From Candidatus Accumulibacter regalis (GTDB lineage Bacteria > Pseudomonadota > Gammaproteobacteria > Burkholderiales > Rhodocyclaceae), in assembly GCA_000585075.1 (NCBI GenBank), contig JEMY01000037.1:1-62471 (forward strand): 62,471 bases of DNA, read 5' to 3'. Positions within the stretch are counted from its first letter, which is position 1. The number at the start of each line of letters is the position of its first letter. The notes under the pieces are model-generated. The model had not been told where the DNA came from and did no database searches. It saw only the letters and a list, made by a program, of their open reading frames with translations. This document shows positions 40,134 to 48,334 of this stretch, one piece after another. The position numbers and the translations under genes are program-made.

Positions 40134-40823
40134 TCAAACCCGCTCGCGGGTCGCTCCCCTGTCGCCCGTGAAGCCGCGTAGCGTCGCCAGCCGCGGCAGA
40201 TCGGCCGGCCGATCGACGTCCCAGAGAGGCGGCAGCTCGCGCCAACGCAGGCCCAGCGCCAACAGCCGCTGCCGCGTCTGTACCATTACCCGTTCGCTAC
40301 CCCAATCGACGCCTGTGAAAAGGCCCGGCTGCGGGCAACGCAGACCGACCAGTACGTAGCCGCCGTCTTCGGCCGGGATGAACACCGCATCGTTGCCCTC
40401 CTCCCGCGACTCTTCGCCCAGCGCCCTGGCCGCCGCCGCGAGATGCTCCGCTTGCAGCGCCGGGCAATCGGTCCCGATCAACAGCAGGGAACCGGCCTCG
40501 GCGGCGAAGGCCGCTGCCATGCGCGCACCAAGGTCAGCGCCAACCTGCTCGCGAAGCTCGACCCGGCAGCGATCACGCAGCGCCCGAAAGAAGCGGTGCC
40601 GGCCGTCCGGCGCCACCCACAGGGTGACGCCGCCCAGCGCCGCGCGGCTGGCCACCGCCAGCGCGTGCAGAGTCAGCCGGCGATGCAGGCGCGCCGCTCC
40701 GGCGGCGCCGAGGGCAGGAATCAGCCGGGTCTTGGCGGCCCCCGCCTGCGGCGCTCGGGCAAAAACGGCCAGTGCAGGCAGCACAGTCGATCGTGGCTCA
40801 GGGCTGGCGTGGCGAATAGCCAT
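40134..40823 (-). CDS. TIGR04282-type glycosyltransferase (DUF2064)
   Basis: A 229-residue nucleotide-sugar transferase-like protein. The start region ALAVFARAPQAGAAKTRLIPALG and the central LLIGTDCPALQAEHL and FIPAEDGGYVLVGL are family hallmarks. TIGR04282 and TIGR04283 proteins travel together and are named for arsenosugar synthesis from some contexts. Its start lies inside the end of the next gene upstream (26-bp overlap), so the two are coupled. Confidence 0.85.
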   Translation of the reverse strand: MAIRHASPEPRSTVLPALAVFARAPQAGAAKTRLIPALGAAGAARLHRRLTLHALAVASRAALGGVTLWVAPDGRHRFFRALRDRCRVELREQVGADLGARMAAAFAAEAGSLLLIGTDCPALQAEHLAAAARALGEESREEGNDAVFIPAEDGGYVLVGLRCPQPGLFTGVDWGSERVMVQTRQRLLALGLRWRELPPLWDVDRPADLPRLATLRGFTGDRGATRERV

Positions 40824-41511
40824 AACGAAGCGCCAGCTGCGCCGGGTCGGCACCAAGAAAATAGCTCGCCCGCAAACGCCACATCAGCACGATGGTGCGC
40901 AGCACGCCATGCTTCTCCCAGCGCCGCCCGGACGTGCTCACCCGGGCGCGCAGACACGCCGGCGAAGCGATGGCCTTGAGCCGCTTGCAGAGCGCGATGT
41001 CCTCCATCAGCGCCAATTCGGGAAAAGCGCCGACCGCCAGGAAGGCCTCGCGACGAACGAAGATCGCCTGATCGCCGGTGGCGATCCCGGTCAGCCGCGA
41101 GCGCCAGTTCATCATCGCTGCGACGATACGCAGCAGGCGATGGCGGCTGGCGATGGTCACGTCGAAGCGTCCCCAAGTCGCACCGCCGACGATCGCCGCG
41201 CGAATCAGCGCGTCGGCATCGCGCGGCAGGGTCGTATCGGCATGCACGAAGAGCAGCACCTCGCCGCGACTGGCACGCGCACCGGCGTTCATCTGCAGCG
41301 CCCGCCCGCGCGGCGAGTCGAGCAGCCGGTCGGCGCCGTCCGCGGCCAGCGCCAGCGTGCCATCGCTGCTGCCACCATCGACGACCAGCAGCTCGGCGCC
41401 GCGCGCACGCAGGCACTGCAGCTGCGCCAGTTGCGTGGCGAGCGTAGGCGCCTCGTTGAGTACCGGCAGAATCAAGGACAGGAAGGGGCGTTCGTCGTCC
41501 GGTGTCGTCAT
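40798..41511 (-). CDS. TIGR04283-type glycosyltransferase family 2
   Basis: A 237-residue GT2 fold enzyme without membrane helices. The N-terminus LSLILPVLNEAPTLATQLAQL is the GT2 start, VVDGGSSDGT the nucleotide site, VLLFVHADTTLP the DxD region, and GDQAIFVRREAF and MEDIALCKRLK the acceptor motifs of TIGR04283. It is coupled to the DUF2064 gene downstream. No arsM or SAM enzyme is adjacent, so a role in arsenosugar synthesis is only a family label. Confidence 0.87.
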   Translation of the reverse strand: MTTPDDERPFLSLILPVLNEAPTLATQLAQLQCLRARGAELLVVDGGSSDGTLALAADGADRLLDSPRGRALQMNAGARASRGEVLLFVHADTTLPRDADALIRAAIVGGATWGRFDVTIASRHRLLRIVAAMMNWRSRLTGIATGDQAIFVRREAFLAVGAFPELALMEDIALCKRLKAIASPACLRARVSTSGRRWEKHGVLRTIVLMWRLRASYFLGADPAQLALRYGYSPRQP

Positions 41512-41596
41512 CGCACATCGCTCATCGCTTGATCAGGAAACGGCGACACCAGCCGACCAGCGCCAGGAACCGCAGCCGGGGCAACGACTTCGGCAA

Positions 41597-41794
41597 CTAA
41601 TCGCCACGCTCCTTGCCGGCCGGCTCGCCGGCAAACCGGCGGCACGCCGCATGCAGGAAGTTCATCTGCTTCTTGAAGTTCGCACAACCCTGGCACATCG
41701 CCAGATGCACGCGCAGACGCAGGCGTTCGGCGAGCGTCAATGGGCGATCCTGCTCCTCGGAAAGTAATTGGGTGACCTCCCGGCAAGTCAACAT
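41597..41794 (-). CDS. small zinc-finger (zf-HC2, anti-sigma-like) protein
   Basis: A 65-residue protein with the zf-HC2 pattern: MLTCREVTQLLSEEQDRPL, then H30, C34 and C37 (HLAMCQGC). This matches the small anti-sigma-like proteins often following ECF sigma genes; no sigma gene is next to it here. It precedes the glycosyltransferase pair by 85 bp in the same direction. Confidence 0.8.
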   Translation of the reverse strand: MLTCREVTQLLSEEQDRPLTLAERLRLRVHLAMCQGCANFKKQMNFLHAACRRFAGEPAGKERGD

Positions 41795-42167
41795 GCGTGT
41801 TCTCCGAAGCGTCGTGAATCGTCAGGCGCCGCGCGTTTGCACGCGGTGCAGCGGGAAAGCAGTAAGTTGGCGATGACCGCGGCCCGCACGGCGAAACGGC
41901 GGCAAGGGTCCCTGGGAAAGCTCAAGATTATCCTTCATTTCATGAATCTCTGGCACGCTCGAGCGCTGATCGCCAACGCCCGCTCGACCGCGAAAACGCT
42001 CAGCAATCGGCTCCGAAACACTTCGCTCGGCATTGCACGGCCGTGATACTTCTAACAGTCGCGTGAGATCGTCAATTCTTACAACCCAATGCAGTAGCGA
42101 CGAAACTGGCCAGCGGCGCGTCCCGATCGCCCACACCCGTGTGCGCCGCGCCCACCGGCGCCGCCGC
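41795..42167. other. intergenic region without a recognisable gene
   Basis: About 370 bp, somewhat AT-richer around 41925-41955, probably holding the leftward promoter of the zinc-finger/glycosyltransferase unit. No protein family or stable hairpin with a T-run was found. Confidence 0.45.
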
Positions 42168-42881
42168 TCATTGCCCTGCCGCGGCTTCAAGCGCCAAGGT
42201 CAACGCCTGGACGTCGATCGGAAGATAGCCGGTGATCTCCAGGTTGCGGTCCTCGAAGACGTCCGCGCCCGGCGCACTCGCCTGCCACTCGGCGACCACC
42301 GCGTCGCGCTGCCGGATCAGCGCCTCGACCTGTGGGCGGAAGAGCTGCAGCATCGCGGTCAGCCAGCGATTGACCGCCCAGTTGGGGAAGGCATGGTCGA
42401 TGGCGAAGCGGTCGAGCATGGCGATCGTCTGCTCGGCGGGGTACCACGCTTCCGCAGTCACCCAGCGGTTGGTGCAGAAGAAACCGATCGGATAGCCCCA
42501 GGCGTCCATGGAGATCGCCACCAGGTGAGCAAGCGCGTCGTCTCCCGCCGGCCAGGTATCGGTGGCCTGCGGGTAGTCGAGCGGACGGCAGTCCGGCGGC
42601 ATGCCGCCAGCGCGCAGAAAGAGATGGAAATGGCCATGTTCGAGTTCGCCGTCGCGATGCGTATGGTAGTAGTACTGAGCCTGCGTTTCGCGGTCGAGAA
42701 CGTCGTCGCGCGGATAATGCTCGAGTTCGACAAACTCGCCCTGCCCACGCAGGACCTCGCCGACGAGATTGATGCCGGCCTTTTCGAGGACGCGGTAACA
42801 CTCGCGAATCTCGCCGGCAGCGGCGAGCATCGAAGCACGGCGTTGAGGACTCAGGCCGTCCAGGTTGGGCGAAGGATTCAT
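42168..42881 (-). CDS. conserved hypothetical protein (DUF6969-like)
   Basis: A 237-residue soluble protein. Distinct motifs are GEVLRGQGEFVELEHYP, QYYYHTHRDGELEHGHFHLF (a His-rich patch that could bind a metal) and a Trp-rich MDAWGYPIGFFCTNRWVT. I associate it with the DUF6969 family, without certainty. The ATG at 42881 is the first in a context matching homology; the upstream extension is unlikely. It is downstream of arginase on the same strand (114 bp). Confidence 0.72.
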   Translation of the reverse strand: MNPSPNLDGLSPQRRASMLAAAGEIRECYRVLEKAGINLVGEVLRGQGEFVELEHYPRDDVLDRETQAQYYYHTHRDGELEHGHFHLFLRAGGMPPDCRPLDYPQATDTWPAGDDALAHLVAISMDAWGYPIGFFCTNRWVTAEAWYPAEQTIAMLDRFAIDHAFPNWAVNRWLTAMLQLFRPQVEALIRQRDAVVAEWQASAPGADVFEDRNLEITGYLPIDVQALTLALEAAAGQ

Positions 42882-42995
42882 TTGAGCTCGCTGTAGGAAA
42901 AAAAAACAGTGTTCGAGGACCTTTGCCGTCGTTGATGGCAGCGCGACGATGCCGGTGCAGGCGAGCCGCGGCAAAGCAGCCTGCTCCCGCCTCGG

Positions 42996-43919
42996 CTACC
43001 CGTGCAGGCGCATCAGCGTGCTCTTGCCGAACAGGCTCTCGACCAGGTCCACCGCCAGTTCTGCGGTCGTGTTGCGCAGATCGAGAGCCGGGTTGAGCTC
43101 GACGATGTCGAGCGAGCGCAGTCGCCCGGTATCGGCGATCATTTCCATGCACAGTTGCGCCTCACGATAGGTCGGCCCCCCGCGTACCGTCGTCCCCACC
43201 CCCGGCGCGATTTCAGGGTCGAGGAAATCGACGTCGAGGCTGACGTGCAGGTGGGTATCCGAAGCCACGCCGGCCAGCGCCTGCTCCATCGTTTCGCGCA
43301 TGCCGACCTCGTCGACGTAGCGCATGTCGAAGACTTCGATGCCAATCTCGGCCAGGAAGCGCTTTTCACCGTCGTCGACGCTGCGGATGCCGATCTGGCG
43401 AATGTCCTGCGGCAGAATGGCCGGTACATGGCCGCCGATTTCGGTCAGCAGCGATGGTCCATAACCGCACAGGAAAGCGCCTGGCATCCCGTGGATGTTG
43501 CCAGTGGGAGTCACGCTCGCGGTGTTGAAATCGGCGTGCGCGTCGAACCACAGCACGCGCAGACTTTTCCCCGTCTCGCGACAGTGGCGTGCGACGGCGC
43601 TGATCGAACCGATGGCCAGGCAGTGGTCACCGCCGAGCATGATCGGCAGGCGCCCAGCGTGTAGTTCGGCATGCACCGCGTCATGCACGCTGCGGTTCCA
43701 CGCCGCGACTTCGCGCATGTGGCGAAAACCATTGACCGCCGGCAGGTCCGGATTGCCGGGACCGCTCAGATTGCCGCAGTCCCTGACCTCGACGCCAAAG
43801 TGAGCGATCGCCTGAACGATGCCCGCGACGCGCAGCGCATCCGGCCCCATGCGCGCCCCGGGTGTTCCGGCGCCGACGTCGGTGGGAACGCCGATGAGGC
43901 TTACGGGAATTATGGTCAT
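42996..43919 (-). CDS. rocF: arginase
   Basis: A 307-residue ureohydrolase that splits arginine to ornithine and urea. Manganese-binding motifs are in order: GGDHCLAIGS, DAHADFN and SLDVDFLDPEIAPG. SVTPTGNIHGMPGA is the arginase-type loop. The N-terminus IPVSLIGVPTDVGAGTPGARMGPDALR matches the RocF branch rather than agmatinase. Start chosen at 43919; an ATG 7 codons earlier is possible. Confidence 0.93.
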   Translation of the reverse strand: MTIIPVSLIGVPTDVGAGTPGARMGPDALRVAGIVQAIAHFGVEVRDCGNLSGPGNPDLPAVNGFRHMREVAAWNRSVHDAVHAELHAGRLPIMLGGDHCLAIGSISAVARHCRETGKSLRVLWFDAHADFNTASVTPTGNIHGMPGAFLCGYGPSLLTEIGGHVPAILPQDIRQIGIRSVDDGEKRFLAEIGIEVFDMRYVDEVGMRETMEQALAGVASDTHLHVSLDVDFLDPEIAPGVGTTVRGGPTYREAQLCMEMIADTGRLRSLDIVELNPALDLRNTTAELAVDLVESLFGKSTLMRLHG

Positions 43920-44177
43920 CGCAGTCTTGAGTCTAGTCATCCATGAAATCGGCGGCCACCGGCGACGCGAATCGCAAGCGGGCCTGGTCTGCCGCCAGCG
44001 TCGCCGGGGAAGCCGAAGCGCTTCTGCGCCCTCGCCGGCGTCTGACCGAGGGAAACAGTTTCCGCCATTTCTCGTTCGGCCGCCATGGCGCGCAGTCACG
44101 ACACGAAAGCAGCCATTGCCCGCCGCCACGGAACAGTAGTACGCTCGCCGCTTCCCAACGCAAGAACTCGATACGCA

Positions 44178-44870
44178 ATGTTCGGACGATCCAAACCCGT
44201 TGTCTTCGATCGCTATGAATCGCGCCGCTCGCGCCGGATGATCCCGAACTGGCTGTGGCTGCTGCTCTTCGGTGCGGCCATCGGCGCGGGGGCTTTTTTC
44301 TACGTGCAGCAGGAACTCATGCCACCGCGGCTGTCGGCCGACGAGTCAATTCGCCTGCGCGCGGCCCTGGATGGCGCAGATCAGGAGCGTTCGCGTCTCG
44401 CCGCTGAACTGGACCAGGCCACGCAGGTGCTCGGAGACGCGCTTGCCAAACACGACCGCCTGTCCGGCGAACTGGCGGCCAGCCAGCACCAGGCCGGCCA
44501 GCAGCACGACGACATCGAGGCCTTGCTCGCCACGCTGTCGCCCGACCCGCGCGGCGGGGCGATCGAGATTCGGGCAGCGCGCTTCTCGCTCGACGGCGAC
44601 AACCTCGGCTACGACATCGTGTTCACGCGTCCGCAGGCGCAAGGCGCCCCGCTTGCCGGCGTGCTGCAGTTGCTCGTCGCCGGCAAGACTGCCGGCGGCA
44701 CCGAAACGACCTTGACCCTCGGGCCGGTCGGTGTCAAGGTCGGCGAATACGCCATCGCCCACGGCAGCCTGCCGATGCCTGCCGGCTTCGTCCCGCGCCA
44801 GGCCAGCCTGCGCGTACTCGATCGCCTCGGCGGCAAACAGCTCGGCATGCGCGTGATCAACGTCCAGTAG
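44178..44870 (+). CDS. single-pass membrane protein with coiled coil (DUF6776-like)
   Basis: A 230-residue protein: a short basic cytoplasmic tail, one transmembrane helix (about residues 23-42), a coiled-coil stretch (about 55-110) and a C-terminal beta-rich domain. The layout and the SPDPRGGAIEIRAARFS segment resemble the DUF6776 family of betaproteobacteria; assignment is moderate. The start at 44178 is preferred over an upstream ATG since the preceding 31 codons are Arg-rich. Divergent from arginase. Confidence 0.7.
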   Translation: MFGRSKPVVFDRYESRRSRRMIPNWLWLLLFGAAIGAGAFFYVQQELMPPRLSADESIRLRAALDGADQERSRLAAELDQATQVLGDALAKHDRLSGELAASQHQAGQQHDDIEALLATLSPDPRGGAIEIRAARFSLDGDNLGYDIVFTRPQAQGAPLAGVLQLLVAGKTAGGTETTLTLGPVGVKVGEYAIAHGSLPMPAGFVPRQASLRVLDRLGGKQLGMRVINVQ

Positions 44871-44953
44871 GGGCTGAAAGGCCGCTCTCCGGTGACGCGC
44901 TTGCGCGTGGCACTGCCGAGAGGCAGTGGTCGGGGCAAGAGGCGCGCTGCTCG

Positions 44954-45628
44954 TCAGCACTCGACCGCCAGCGCATCGCACAGGAACTTGAGAAACGGTG
45001 TGGCGGCGGCAAAGCGAGCGCCGGCCGTGCTCGCGAAGTCCTTGCCGAGCACCTGCTCGGGCGACAAGTTGGCGATCGCGATAAAGTCCTTCCGCTTGAG
45101 GTCCTCTATCGCCTCGTGATCGGCCGGGTAGCCGCGCGGGGGCCGCGTCAGGCTTTCGCCCGACAGGGTCCATTCGCCGACGAAACCACTCTCGTCGCGT
45201 ACCGCAAACCAGCGTTCAGGCTTGTGCGCAATCCAGTCGCGGATGCGCGCAAGAGAATCGCCGTCCGGATGCCAGCAGCCCACCCCCAGGAAGCATTCAT
45301 CGCTGGCGATGTGGACGTACAATCCAGGCGCATGGACGTCCTTGCCGGTGGCGTGGCGGAACTGGATTCCGATGTTGGTCTTGTACGGCGTCTTGTCCCG
45401 AGAGAAGCGCGTATCCCGAAACACGCGCATCAGCGAACCGCCACTCTTGCGCGGATCGGCGCGAAAGTGCGGCGCAAAGGTCTCGAGCAGCGGCGCCATC
45501 TCGGCGATGAACTGCCGTGCCGGCTCACGTACGAGGGCCTCGTATTGCGATCGGTTCTCCTCGAACCAGGTCCGGTTATTATTCGCGGCGAGATCGTCGA
45601 GGAAGGCGATGCTGTCTTTGCTGAACAT
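44954..45628 (-). CDS. DUF2461 / TIGR02453 family protein
   Basis: A 224-residue soluble protein of the usual family length. Signature sequences: FLDDLAANNNRTWFEENR, MRVFRDTRFSRDKTPYKTNIGIQFRH and GLYVHIASDECFLGVGCWHPD. Function is unknown. It lies alone, facing the upstream DUF6776-like gene tail to tail and diverging from the SRPBCC gene. Confidence 0.9.
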   Translation of the reverse strand: MFSKDSIAFLDDLAANNNRTWFEENRSQYEALVREPARQFIAEMAPLLETFAPHFRADPRKSGGSLMRVFRDTRFSRDKTPYKTNIGIQFRHATGKDVHAPGLYVHIASDECFLGVGCWHPDGDSLARIRDWIAHKPERWFAVRDESGFVGEWTLSGESLTRPPRGYPADHEAIEDLKRKDFIAIANLSPEQVLGKDFASTAGARFAAATPFLKFLCDALAVEC

Positions 45629-45744
45629 GAGGGCGACTCAACAGGTGGTCAATGCACGGAGCGGTTTTCGCAGGCAGGATGGTAACGTGTCCGCGAATCT
45701 ACGTGGGGCCGCCGCTGCGAGTCATTGCAGGGTCTCGAATTGAC

Positions 45745-46314
45745 ATGGGTTGTGACCTGCCGATGCCCGATTTACGCCGCGCCGCCGTTTTCCTTCTGCT
45801 GCTCATCCACTGCGTGGCGTTCGCCGCCGAGCCGGAAATTCGGGTCGCCATCGACAAGGTCGACGAGGCCTTCCTGGTTGACGCGACGCTTGCCATTCCG
45901 GTGCCCTTGCCTACCGCATGGGCGGTGCTCACCGACTTCGACAACATGGTCGGCATTCTCAGTAACCTGACCCTGAGCAAGATCGTCCGTCGCGATGGCA
46001 ACTCGGTGACCGTCATGCAGAAGGGTACGGCAAGGTACGGTATCTTTTCCTACGCCTTCGCTTCCGTGCGAGAAGTACAGCTCGAGCCGATGAAGCGGGT
46101 TGTCGCCATCCAAGTCTCGGGAAATGCCAAGCGCTTTCAAAGCGAGATGCGACTGTCGGAAACCGGAAGCGCCACCGAGATTCGCTACCACGCCGAGATC
46201 GTTCCGGCGTCGGGGATCGCGCGGACCTTCGGCGGCCCCTTCGTGCAGCACGAAGTCGAAGAGCAGTTAGCCTTGCTGGCGGCGGAAATGATCCGGCGCA
46301 AGGCGGCCCAATGA
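45745..46314 (+). CDS. exported SRPBCC (START-like) protein
   Basis: A 189-residue protein with a signal peptide (LRRAAVFLLLLIHCVAFAAE) and a SRPBCC/polyketide-cyclase-like domain (about residues 30-185: LPTAWAVLTDFDNMVGIL, GSATEIRYHAEIVP). Such domains bind hydrophobic ligands. A later ATG, 6 codons in, is an alternative start. It is the last chromosomal gene before the accessory region. Function unknown. Confidence 0.75.
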   Translation: MGCDLPMPDLRRAAVFLLLLIHCVAFAAEPEIRVAIDKVDEAFLVDATLAIPVPLPTAWAVLTDFDNMVGILSNLTLSKIVRRDGNSVTVMQKGTARYGIFSYAFASVREVQLEPMKRVVAIQVSGNAKRFQSEMRLSETGSATEIRYHAEIVPASGIARTFGGPFVQHEVEEQLALLAAEMIRRKAAQ

Positions 46315-46665
46315 GGGCGTCGCGCCGTCGTGGCGTCCAGCCTTGCGCACGCTCGCGTCGCTGAGCTTGCGCCCATAAGACGGACGCCATGAAGTGCGGT
46401 TCTAAGGCTTCATGGAGGAACGTGAGATGAAAACGAGGATACCGAAGCGGACCTCTACCCCGGTGGCCGGTCAAATTCCCCCACGTTTGGTCACTTCAAA
46501 ATCCCCCACCCTGAAGGTCGCGTGACGGACCTACCACCAATCTGGCACAGCCCAAAAGCCCAGCTCTCGATTTCCCTGAATCCTTTTGATAGGTCGTTCG
46601 TCTTCAAAGGAAGAGCACCCGGGTGACGCAACTGACGTACCGGAAAAGCACATGGAGCAGAAGCA
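46315..46665. other. boundary region between core chromosome and accessory block
   Basis: About 350 bp containing two IS21-like terminal repeats (46469-46509) and a very short frame behind a GGAGG site (start near 46427) that is interrupted by them. No complete gene. Confidence 0.5.
46469..46509. mobile_element. IS21-family-like terminal repeats (element end remnant)
   Basis: Two direct copies of a GGTCA...AA(A)TCCCCCAC unit, at 46469-46484 and 46489-46509, spaced as in the multiple terminal repeats of IS21-type elements. No istA/istB is present, so this is a solo end or a scar. It marks the left edge of the metal/efflux region. Confidence 0.5.
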
Positions 46666-47703
46666 ATGACTGGACTGGTGGCACGCTGGCCGCAACAAAG
46701 CCCGCGAATCTTTCTTATCGCCGCAGCGGCGATCTGGTGGGGTTTGTACCAAACCCTCATTCCGTTCTCTGAGGCCTTGGTCGCGCTGTTTCCGGTCGCG
46801 CGCGATAGTCATCTCGGCGGCGCACTGCAATTCTTCTTCTACGACACACCCAAGGTGTTGATGCTATTGACCGGCGTCGTGTTTGCCATGGGCATGATCA
46901 ACAGCTACTTCACCCCCGAACGAACGCGTGCGTTGCTTGCGGGTAGAGCTGAGGGTGTAGCCAACGTGATGGCCGCCACACTGGGCATCGTGACGCCATT
47001 TTGCTCCTGTTCCGCCGTGCCGCTGTTCATTGGATTCGTCCAGGCCGGTGTGCCTCTAGGGGTGACCTTCTCCTTTCTCATTTCTGCGCCGATGGTTAAC
47101 GAGGTGGCCTTGACCTTATTGTTTGGCATGTTTGGCTGGAAAGTGGCGCTGCTCTACCTCGGGTTAGGCCTGAGCGTGGCCATCGTGGCGGGCTGGATCA
47201 TCGGGCGGCTCAAGATGGAAGACCATCTGGAAGACTGGGTGCGCGACATGCCCAAGGCTTCGGCCCGATTCGAGGATTCCGGCGTGACGTTGGCAGAGCG
47301 AATTGAAGGTGGCTTTGCGGCGGTACGAGAGATTGTCGGCAAAGTCTGGCCATACATCCTTGTCGGCATCGGCCTTGGAGCCTTGATTCACGGCTATGTG
47401 CCGGAGGAATTCATGGCTTCCTTCATGGGCAAAGAAGCGTGGTGGTCGGTACCTTTGGCGGTAGTTATCGGTGTACCCATGTACACCAATGCTGCCGGCG
47501 TGATTCCGATCGTCCAGGCACTGCTGACCAAGGGAGCCGCCCTGGGAACTGTCCTGGCCTTCATGATGAGCGTGATTGCACTGTCTTTACCGGAAGCGAT
47601 CATCCTGCGCAAAGTACTCAAGATTCGCTTGATCGTTACCTTCATCGGCGTCGTCGCTAGCGGCATTCTGCTGGTGGGCTTTGTCTTCAACTGGTTGCTA
47701 TAG
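46666..47703 (+). CDS. DUF318-family permease (YraQ/ArsP-like)
   Basis: A 345-residue inner-membrane protein with 8-10 helices. The family hallmark CSCSAVPLF is at about residues 113-121, followed by SAPMVNEVALTLLFGMFGW; a cytoplasmic loop lies around residues 180-215. Members include ArsP, an exporter of trivalent organoarsenicals. It is directly followed (11 bp) by a small thiol-disulfide protein, a common pairing. The start follows AGCAGAAGCA; ArsR, often upstream of such pairs, is not seen, perhaps removed at the IS21-like scar. Confidence 0.85.
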   Translation: MTGLVARWPQQSPRIFLIAAAAIWWGLYQTLIPFSEALVALFPVARDSHLGGALQFFFYDTPKVLMLLTGVVFAMGMINSYFTPERTRALLAGRAEGVANVMAATLGIVTPFCSCSAVPLFIGFVQAGVPLGVTFSFLISAPMVNEVALTLLFGMFGWKVALLYLGLGLSVAIVAGWIIGRLKMEDHLEDWVRDMPKASARFEDSGVTLAERIEGGFAAVREIVGKVWPYILVGIGLGALIHGYVPEEFMASFMGKEAWWSVPLAVVIGVPMYTNAAGVIPIVQALLTKGAALGTVLAFMMSVIALSLPEAIILRKVLKIRLIVTFIGVVASGILLVGFVFNWLL

Positions 47704-47714
47704 GGTAGATTGAG

Positions 47715-47951
47715 ATGAAAGAGATTAAAGTATTGGGCACAGGTTGTGCCAAATGCAAGAATACAATTGCGCTGATCGAACAGGTGGCAGAAGCTGCTGG
47801 CGTAGCGGTCGATATCCAAAAAATCGAAGAACTACGCGACATCACAAATTACGGAGTCATGAGTACGCCAGCTGTCGTGCTTGACGGAAAGGTCGTGCAT
47901 ACGGGGGGCATTCCCAGCCGCGACAAGATCGAGCAATGGCTGAACCATTGA
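47715..47951 (+). CDS. small redox-active disulfide protein (thioredoxin-like)
   Basis: A 78-residue thioredoxin-fold protein of the redox-active disulfide protein 2 type. The active-site cysteines are C11 and C14 in GCAKC, and the cis-Pro lies in MSTPAVVLDGKVVHTGG. It has no signal peptide, so it is cytoplasmic. A probable partner of the upstream DUF318 permease, perhaps keeping a metal or thiol ligand reduced (inference). Confidence 0.9.
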   Translation: MKEIKVLGTGCAKCKNTIALIEQVAEAAGVAVDIQKIEELRDITNYGVMSTPAVVLDGKVVHTGGIPSRDKIEQWLNH

Positions 47952-48334
47952 TGAAACGTCGAAATGCTCAAGGAACAAGCGGCTACGCCCTTGCTGGTCC
48001 GTGAGATTGCGCCATGGAGCGAGAGCAGCACCGGAGCCGATTCATTTGAGAACGGTCACTGCTCGTGATGGTGTTTGATAGTTTTCTGGTCACGCAGGGT
48101 AATGTAGGGCAGGTAACCCCTCGGGGAACTTGAACAAACGAACCCTTCTTGGGAAGTCCCTGCTTACCAAGCCAAGAGACCATTCAAGGGTGTCACGCCC
48201 TACTGCAATCACCCAGCTTTTTCCGGCTGCTGCCGCGCATAGATGAGGAACTGGCGAGTCAGACACACGCCGAAGGTTGCGGCTGCGGTGTGCCACTCGC
48301 AACCCCGACCCCGATACAAGCCGCGAGGTGCATC
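47952..48334. other. 383-bp intergenic region with left copy of a 60-bp repeat
   Basis: Contains the 60-bp repeat described separately (48048-48107). The remaining sequence has no recognised gene. Confidence 0.5.
48048..48107 (+). repeat. 60-bp direct repeat, left copy
   Basis: Aligned by eye with the copy at 62412-62471: 52 of 60 bases match, same orientation. Internally, GGTCAC occurs twice about 35 bp apart, followed each time by a degenerate CGTGATGG-like half. Looks like a transposon end or protein-binding array. Confidence 0.8.
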
